Of a DNA stretch of 10,991 nt, positions 6,997 through 10,991 are shown piece by piece. Every line of letters starts with the position of its first letter. The stretch's first letter is position 1. The DNA is from Clostridiales bacterium (GTDB taxonomy: Bacteria > Bacillota > Clostridia > Christensenellales > Aristaeellaceae). Made by a program: the position numbers and the translations under genes. Below the pieces are notes generated by a model that made no database searches, had not been told where the DNA came from, and was given only the letters and a program-made list of their open reading frames with translations. The stretch lies in the NCBI GenBank assembly GCA_022776785.1, contig JALFHA010000325.1, positions 1 to 10,991 on the forward strand, in the 5' to 3' direction.

Positions 6997-7740
6997 TTAC
7001 AGGCTCTTGCCGCCGTCCACAAAGATATTCTGTCCCGTGATATAGCGGCCGAACTCCGAGCACAGCAGGCGGACGATGCCCGCCAGATCCTCCTTCTCCC
7101 CGTAGAAGCCTGCGGGGATGGAGGCCGATACCTTGCGCGCATAGGCCTCATCGCTGAGAGCCTCCTTGTTGCGGTCGGTATAGATGACGCCGGGGGCCAC
7201 ATTGTTGACCGTGATGCCCTTGGACGCCAGCTGCCCGGCCAGGCTGCGCATCAGACCCGTCTGCGCGCACTTGGAGGAAGAATACACCAGCATCTGCGGG
7301 TGCGGCTTGAGCTCCTGAACGCTGCCGATGGTCACGATACGGCCCCAGCCCTTTGCCTCCATCGCAGGCACGACGGCCTGCATCAGCACCAGCGAGGCAT
7401 AGTAGTTGCAGTTCGTCTGGCGGATATAATCCTCCTGCGTAATATCCTGCCAGTCCTTCTTGATCTGCAGCGAGGCGTTGAGCACCAGAATGTCCACATC
7501 CCTGCACGCCTCAGCAAGCGCACGAACCCCTTCCTCCTGCGTGAGATCCGCTGCGATGACCGTGCCGCTTCGGCCCATGGCCCGAATCTGGGCGGCGATG
7601 TCCTCCGCCTGCTCGGACGGATGGGAACAATGCACGATGACGTCCGCACCGCCGCGCGCCAGCTCCAGCGCAATCGCGCTGCCGATGCCCCGGCTGGAGC
7701 CTGTAACCAGCGCAAGGTGTCCCTTCACACTGTAATCCAT
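6997..7740 (-). CDS. SDR family NAD(P)-dependent oxidoreductase (classical type)
   Basis: The 247-residue protein is a classical short-chain dehydrogenase. The Rossmann glycine motif TGSSRGIG is at residues 13-20, D65 in AADL contacts the adenine ring in relatives, and the usual NNAG appears as LNAS (N88). The catalytic set is S140, Y153 and K157 (VYSSSKCA), with N112 as the probable fourth member. The C-terminus ends in FVDGGKSL. Such enzymes oxidise or reduce sugar, polyol or hydroxy-acid carbonyls; the substrate cannot be assigned. I chose the ATG at 7740 (MDYSVKGHLALVTG) because GGTGG lies 8 nt upstream. The in-frame ATG at 7755 has AGAAGG directly abutting it, too close to act as a ribosome binding site. 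The gene starts 24 nt after the RraA-like gene ends, so they are co-transcribed. It could make the lactone opened by the next gene, or reduce a keto acid. Confidence 0.92.
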   Translation of the reverse strand: MDYSVKGHLALVTGSSRGIGSAIALELARGGADVIVHCSHPSEQAEDIAAQIRAMGRSGTVIAADLTQEEGVRALAEACRDVDILVLNASLQIKKDWQDITQEDYIRQTNCNYYASLVLMQAVVPAMEAKGWGRIVTIGSVQELKPHPQMLVYSSSKCAQTGLMRSLAGQLASKGITVNNVAPGVIYTDRNKEALSDEAYARKVSASIPAGFYGEKEDLAGIVRLLCSEFGRYITGQNIFVDGGKSL

Positions 7741-7764
7741 GTGTCTGTCCACCATCCTTCTGCT

Positions 7765-8694
7765 TTACAGCGCGGACTGCGTGTCGTTCGGGTCGCCATT
7801 GCGGGCAAGGTCGTACTCCTTGCTCCAGTCAATGTCCCGGTACGCCTCCGCCTCCAGCTCCGTGCGAATGTACTCCATCAGCAGGTCGAGCATCTCCTCC
7901 GTCCATGTGTTCTTGTCAATCTGGGCGGTGGTGAACCTGTTCTCGCTGATCATCTTGAAGCCGAACATGTCCTTGACCTGCGTCTTCGCGCCATTCTCCA
8001 CGACCTCCACAACGAGGTGCGGCGGGATGAAGAGCACGCCGCCGCTGCACCCGTAGACCACGTCGCCCGGCAGGCAGATGGCCGTCTTGGTGCCGCTGCC
8101 CAGGCGCGCAGGCACGTTGAGGCCCAGCATGGCGAAGTCGCGGATGGGCGTAGGGTCGATGCCGCGGTAGTACACCTGCACGCCGTCCACGCGGTTCATC
8201 TGCTCCACATCGCGGATGCCGCCCCAGATGACCGCGCCGCCGCTGCCGGTCTTGGCCCTCAGCGCGGTGGTCAGGTTGCCGCCGAGGAAGGTGCCCTTGT
8301 AAATCTTGTCGTACATATCGACCACGAGCACATCGCGATCCGTCAGCCGGTCGATGACCCACTGGTTGGGCGTACCCGTCCAGCCGTTGGCGCGAGCCAT
8401 GTCGCAGCTGGCCTCATAGTAATCCGGTCGGGTCGGCGCATACACCGCCGTCACGGCGCGGCCCACCAGCTTGCACTTGACCTGCCCCGCCTCGGTAAAC
8501 TCCGGATGCAGGGATTTCATGGCGATGAACTGATTTTCATACCCCTGCACGAAGATGGGCTTCCAAAGCTCCTCCAGCGTCATGCCGTAGAGCGCATCGA
8601 GGTACTTGTCTGCCACCTTCGGGCGGCCATCCGGAAAGCGCTCCCCTTTCCACTGGGGCGTCATGGCGATAATATCGTCCCGATTGTCAAACAT
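7765..8694 (-). CDS. RraA-like family protein (possible keto-acid aldolase), with N- and C-terminal extensions
   Basis: The 309-residue protein contains the RraA fold (about residues 70-245): GRAVTAVYAPTRPD, then DVLVVDMYDKIYKGTFLGGNLTTA (GG at 138-139), GAVIWGGIRD (158-162), and GDVVYGCSGGVLFIPPHLVVEVV. The superfamily includes E. coli RraA, which binds RNase E, and class II pyruvate aldolases such as HMG/CHA aldolase; it is often wrongly labelled as a menaquinone methyltransferase. The 309 residues well exceed the roughly 160-230 usual for the family. The extra N-terminal part is about 65 residues (KVADKYLDALYGMTLEELWKPI) and the extra C-terminal part about 60 (WTEEMLDLLMEYIRTELEAEAYRDIDWSKEYD). 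R161-D162 are kept, but the aspartate 21 residues earlier in the aldolase motif is N140 (or G139) here. A GAGGTG site lies about 8 nt before the ATG. Placed between TRAP and SDR genes, it is probably catabolic rather than a ribonuclease regulator (inference). Confidence 0.85.
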   Translation of the reverse strand: MFDNRDDIIAMTPQWKGERFPDGRPKVADKYLDALYGMTLEELWKPIFVQGYENQFIAMKSLHPEFTEAGQVKCKLVGRAVTAVYAPTRPDYYEASCDMARANGWTGTPNQWVIDRLTDRDVLVVDMYDKIYKGTFLGGNLTTALRAKTGSGGAVIWGGIRDVEQMNRVDGVQVYYRGIDPTPIRDFAMLGLNVPARLGSGTKTAICLPGDVVYGCSGGVLFIPPHLVVEVVENGAKTQVKDMFGFKMISENRFTTAQIDKNTWTEEMLDLLMEYIRTELEAEAYRDIDWSKEYDLARNGDPNDTQSAL

Positions 8695-8766
8695 TGCTGC
8701 TCACCTCTGCGTTCTTTCTTGCGTCAGCTCCAGATGCGGTCATTGGAAAACTCGGTGTTCCACTCG

Positions 8767-10053
8767 TCAGTCGGCTCCCAGATAAATCAGCTCCGGCAGG
8801 AAGGTGACGACCGCCGGCACATAGGTGCAGATGAGCAGCACCAGGATGCACACCAGCACGTAGGGGAAAATCTCCTTGACCAGCTTGGTCGTGGAGCAGT
8901 TGACCGTGCCCGCGACGAGGAAATTGTAGTTGCCAAAGGGCGGGCTGATCGCACCGATGGCGCAGTTCAGGCACATGATGAGGCCGTAATGCACCATGTT
9001 CACGCCCAGCGCGGCGCCTACGGGGGCCAGCAGCGGCGCAATGACGATCATCGCCGCCATGCCGTCCATGAACATGCCCAGCAGCAGCGCCATGCTCAGC
9101 AACAGGAAGAGGTACTTGTTCGTGCACATCGCGGTCAGCGACTGCGTGAGGTAGTACGGGATGCGTTCCCAGCTCATGTAGTGGCTCAGCACGCTGGCCG
9201 CTGCCATAATGAGCATGATGGTAGCCGTGTTCAGGCCTCCGTCCAGCAGGATTTTGGGCAGGTCGCGGAGCTTGAGCTCCTTATAGACGAACTTGCCGAC
9301 AATCAGCGAGTACAGCGCCATCAGCGCGCCGCCCTCCGTGGGCGTGCACAGGCCGATGCGCAGCGCCAGCACCAGGCCAAACGGCAGGAACAGCGCCCAC
9401 AGGGCATCCATGAACAGCCGGAGAATCTCCTTCTTCGGGAGCATTCCATCGCGCGCCGCGCGGTAGCCCCGCTTTTGGGAGATGAAATAATTGAGCACCA
9501 GCATCCCCACACACAGCATGATACCAGGGATAAGGCCGGAGACCAGCAGCTTGCCCACCGACACCTGCATGATGCAGGCGTACACCACCAGGCCGACGCC
9601 CGGCGGAATGATGGGCGTGATGCAGGCCGATGCCGCCGTGACCGCAGCGGAATACTCCAGCGAATAGCCGTGCTTCACCATTTCAGGTACGAGCAGCTTG
9701 CACTCCATGGCAGCGTCCGCCGCGCCGGAGCCGGAGATGCCGCCCATCAGCGTGGAGAGCAGGATGTTGCAGTGGCCCAGACCGCCGGTCAGGTGGCCGA
9801 CCAGCGCGTCCGCCAGCTTGAGCAGCCGCTCGGAGATGCCGGAGTAATTCATGATTGCGCCTGCGATGATGAAGAAGGGAATGGCCGCCAGTGAGAAGCT
9901 CTCCGCGCCGCCGATGAGCTTTTGCACCACGACGGTCATCGCACTGTTGGGGTCATTGTAGAAATAGGGAATCACGCACGCAATCATGGCGAAGGAGACC
10001 GGCATGCCCAGGATGAACAGCACCGCCAGAATCAGGATGGGATAGAGAATCAT
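8767..10053 (-). CDS. dctM: TRAP transporter large permease, DctM type
   Basis: The 428-residue protein is almost entirely hydrophobic, with roughly a dozen membrane segments, matching the DctM subunit length. The family signature is clear: LAAIPFFIIAGAIMNYSGISERLLKLADALVGHLTGGLGHCNILLSTLMGGISGSGAADA, followed by CITPIIPPGVGLVVYA, and in the second half LGMFMDGMAAMIVIAPLLAPV and AIGAISPPFGN. This subunit moves the solute using the sodium or proton gradient. The ATG at 10053 has AGGAGG about 9 nt upstream and overlaps the dctQ stop by 4 nt (ATGA), so the two subunits are translationally coupled. TRAP substrates are usually carboxylates such as C4-dicarboxylates, sialic acid, uronates and keto acids; which one applies here depends on DctP, largely outside the window. 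The gene is followed after 72 nt by the RraA-like gene. Confidence 0.96.
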   Translation of the reverse strand: MILYPILILAVLFILGMPVSFAMIACVIPYFYNDPNSAMTVVVQKLIGGAESFSLAAIPFFIIAGAIMNYSGISERLLKLADALVGHLTGGLGHCNILLSTLMGGISGSGAADAAMECKLLVPEMVKHGYSLEYSAAVTAASACITPIIPPGVGLVVYACIMQVSVGKLLVSGLIPGIMLCVGMLVLNYFISQKRGYRAARDGMLPKKEILRLFMDALWALFLPFGLVLALRIGLCTPTEGGALMALYSLIVGKFVYKELKLRDLPKILLDGGLNTATIMLIMAAASVLSHYMSWERIPYYLTQSLTAMCTNKYLFLLLSMALLLGMFMDGMAAMIVIAPLLAPVGAALGVNMVHYGLIMCLNCAIGAISPPFGNYNFLVAGTVNCSTTKLVKEIFPYVLVCILVLLICTYVPAVVTFLPELIYLGAD

Positions 10054-10595
10054 GCCTTGCCCTCCTTTTCCGCCTCAGCAAGCGCCTGCGCCTGTGAGGT
10101 GACAAACCGCTTTTTGAAGGTTTCACGATCGAAAACACCCGTCACAAAGAAGATGACCGAGTACACCGTCATGCTGGCAAAGCCCAGCACCGCCGCCAGA
10201 TCCAGCCACTTGTACGGGATACGGCTGATGGACATGGTTTTACGGGAGGCCAGCGTGTACTTGAGGGACAGCCAGCACAGCACGCCGAAAAGCCCAATCT
10301 GCAGAGCATACATGCCCAGCTTGACGGCATAACGCAGCTTCGGTCCCATGTGGTCGGTCAGAAAATCCATGCCGAAGTGCTGATTGCGCTTGTAGGCCGC
10401 AGCGCCGCCGATAAAGGTCGTATACACCAAACAGAAATTGCACACCTCCGTGCCCCACGGGATGCCGTAGTTGAGCACCTTGCGTGCCAGCACCGTCACA
10501 ATACAGACAACCAGCATCACGGCCACGGCAATCGCCGTGACAACCTCCTCCCAGTTGCGCACAAGCCAGAGCAGAGGATTTTTCCTTTTCTTCAC
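10050..10595 (-). CDS. dctQ: TRAP transporter small permease, DctQ type
   Basis: The 181-residue protein has four predicted membrane segments, beginning with VVTAIAVAVMLVVCIVTVL at about residues 18-36. The family-typical stretch PWGTEVCNFCLVYTTFIGGAAAYKRNQHFGMDFL links segments 1 and 2 and carries the conserved Trp/Glu and His-x3-Asp region. DctQ pairs with DctM in the cytoplasmic membrane. The start is a GTG at 10595-10593, not ATG: AAGGAGG lies 6 nt upstream, and the reading frame opens MKKRKNPLLWL. The stop overlaps the dctM start. The gene is separated from the dctP stop by a 106-nt gap with a hairpin, a common spacing that lets the binding protein be made in excess. Confidence 0.95.
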   Translation of the reverse strand: MKKRKNPLLWLVRNWEEVVTAIAVAVMLVVCIVTVLARKVLNYGIPWGTEVCNFCLVYTTFIGGAAAYKRNQHFGMDFLTDHMGPKLRYAVKLGMYALQIGLFGVLCWLSLKYTLASRKTMSISRIPYKWLDLAAVLGFASMTVYSVIFFVTGVFDRETFKKRFVTSQAQALAEAEKEGKA

Positions 10596-10635
10596 AAGAA
10601 TCCTCCTTATTAAGTACAGGATGGAAATGGTCGGA

Positions 10636-10661
10636 GCCGGGCCTCCTGACGGACACCCGGC
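10636..10661 (-). other. Intercistronic hairpin between dctP and dctQ
   Basis: GCCGGG (10636-10641) pairs with CCCGGC (10656-10661); inside, TCC (10644-10646) pairs with GGA (10651-10653) around a TGAC loop, across a small internal loop. The minus-strand sequence after the stem has no T-run, so it is not a simple terminator. Hairpins here commonly protect the 3' end of the binding-protein message or let only part of transcription continue into the permease genes. Confidence 0.5.
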
Positions 10662-10701
10662 CCTGTATGAATCACATGGTTCGATTCGGCTGTGCGGCGG
10701 C

Positions 10702-10991
10702 TCAGCGGCCCAGCGTCGTGGCGATGCGCTCCATCAGACCGTCGCTGAGCGTGAAGTCCTTCGCAGAATCCTCGGCGGCAGCGGCGAGAATCGCCTTGTC
10801 AGCCTCGGACGGCTCCACGAAGGTAACGCCCTGCTCTTCCATCTTCGCGCGGTACTCCGCCATGTTGTCGTCGTTCATCTTCTCGAAGATCTGGCCGCCA
10901 TGATAGAAGGCGTCCATCACGACCTGCTGGTCAGCCTCAGTCATGCTGTAGAACAGATCGGCGTTCATGGACCACAGGCTCGGCGCGTAGG
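10702..10991 (-). CDS. dctP: TRAP transporter solute-binding protein, DctP type (partial, C-terminal 95 residues)
   Basis: The open frame enters from the right edge and ends with TGA at 10704-10702. The visible part reads YAPSLWSMNADLFYSMTEADQQVVMDAFYHGGQIFEKMNDDNMAEYRAKMEEQGVTFVEPSEADKAILAA and ends DGLMERIATTLGR. This matches the end of the DctP family: a strand segment, then a long helix (about WSMN...LTEADQQVV) and the 'MEEQGVTFVEPS' turn before the final helix. The protein binds the substrate outside the membrane and delivers it to DctQM. The substrate-fixing arginine and the signal peptide are in the missing N-terminal part, so the ligand cannot be predicted here. Its position before dctQ and dctM supports the call. 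Confidence 0.88.
   Translation of the reverse strand, partial: YAPSLWSMNADLFYSMTEADQQVVMDAFYHGGQIFEKMNDDNMAEYRAKMEEQGVTFVEPSEADKAILAAAAEDSAKDFTLSDGLMERIATTLGR

Noticed and set aside
7741..7755. The longer start (ATG at 7755) for the SDR gene.
   Set aside because: The AGAAGG purine run directly abuts this ATG, too close to serve as a ribosome binding site, and the added residues MVDRH are outside the family fold. The ATG at 7740 has GGTGG at a workable distance.
8705..8770. A short minus-strand frame reading EWNTEFSNDRIWS beyond the dctM stop, considered as a frameshifted dctM tail or a small gene.
   Set aside because: It has no start codon or ribosome binding site of its own, and dctM already ends at a normal family length with an ordinary C-terminus.
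6121..9894. A plus-strand open frame of 1257 codons antisense to the lactonase, SDR, RraA-like and dctM genes.
   Set aside because: Its product is low in structure-like patterns and very rich in His, Arg, Gln and Ala, as expected from the reverse strand of GC-rich coding DNA. It has no recognisable domain, while the minus-strand genes have clear family motifs, starts and ribosome binding sites.

Overview
The window is GC-rich, tightly packed bacterial DNA. The gene families suggest a member of the Bacillota, probably a gut-type Clostridia (inference). The main clues are a YesM/YesN-type two-component pair beside an LplB-type sugar ABC permease and a cytoplasmic GH2 glycosidase, plus strong AGGAGG-type ribosome binding sites. 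I see no rRNA, tRNA, CRISPR array, insertion sequence or phage gene.

Layout. (1) Positions 1-397, minus strand: the N-terminal part of an LplB-type carbohydrate ABC permease that runs off the left edge. (2) Positions 398-605: a divergent promoter region with a good sigma70-type promoter facing each way, a 14-bp palindrome, and a direct repeat spaced 20 bp. (3) Positions 606-5746, plus strand: an operon-like run of a YesN-type response regulator, a YesM-type histidine kinase overlapping it by 7 nt, and a 605-residue GH2 glycoside hydrolase. A hairpin terminator follows at about 5794-5841. (4) Positions 5926-10991, minus strand and convergent with (3): read in transcription order, a DctP solute-binding protein (C-terminal end only), DctQ, DctM, an RraA-like protein, a short-chain dehydrogenase and a 7-bladed-propeller lactonase. 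Two intercistronic hairpins lie inside this second operon.

How the parts may work together. The left module looks like sugar or oligosaccharide sensing (YesM/YesN), ABC import and intracellular hydrolysis (GH2). The right module looks like TRAP import of a small carboxylate, probably a sugar acid or related compound, followed by a dehydrogenase, a lactonase and an RraA-superfamily enzyme (possible aldolase). The dehydrogenase plus lactonase plus aldolase-like set resembles a non-phosphorylating oxidative sugar route, but no dehydratase is visible here, so the pathway is a hypothesis. The GH2 enzyme lacks the N-x-K motif of beta-glucuronidases, and the RraA-like protein departs from the D-x20-R-D aldolase motif. 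Neither should therefore be given a substrate by simple homology.
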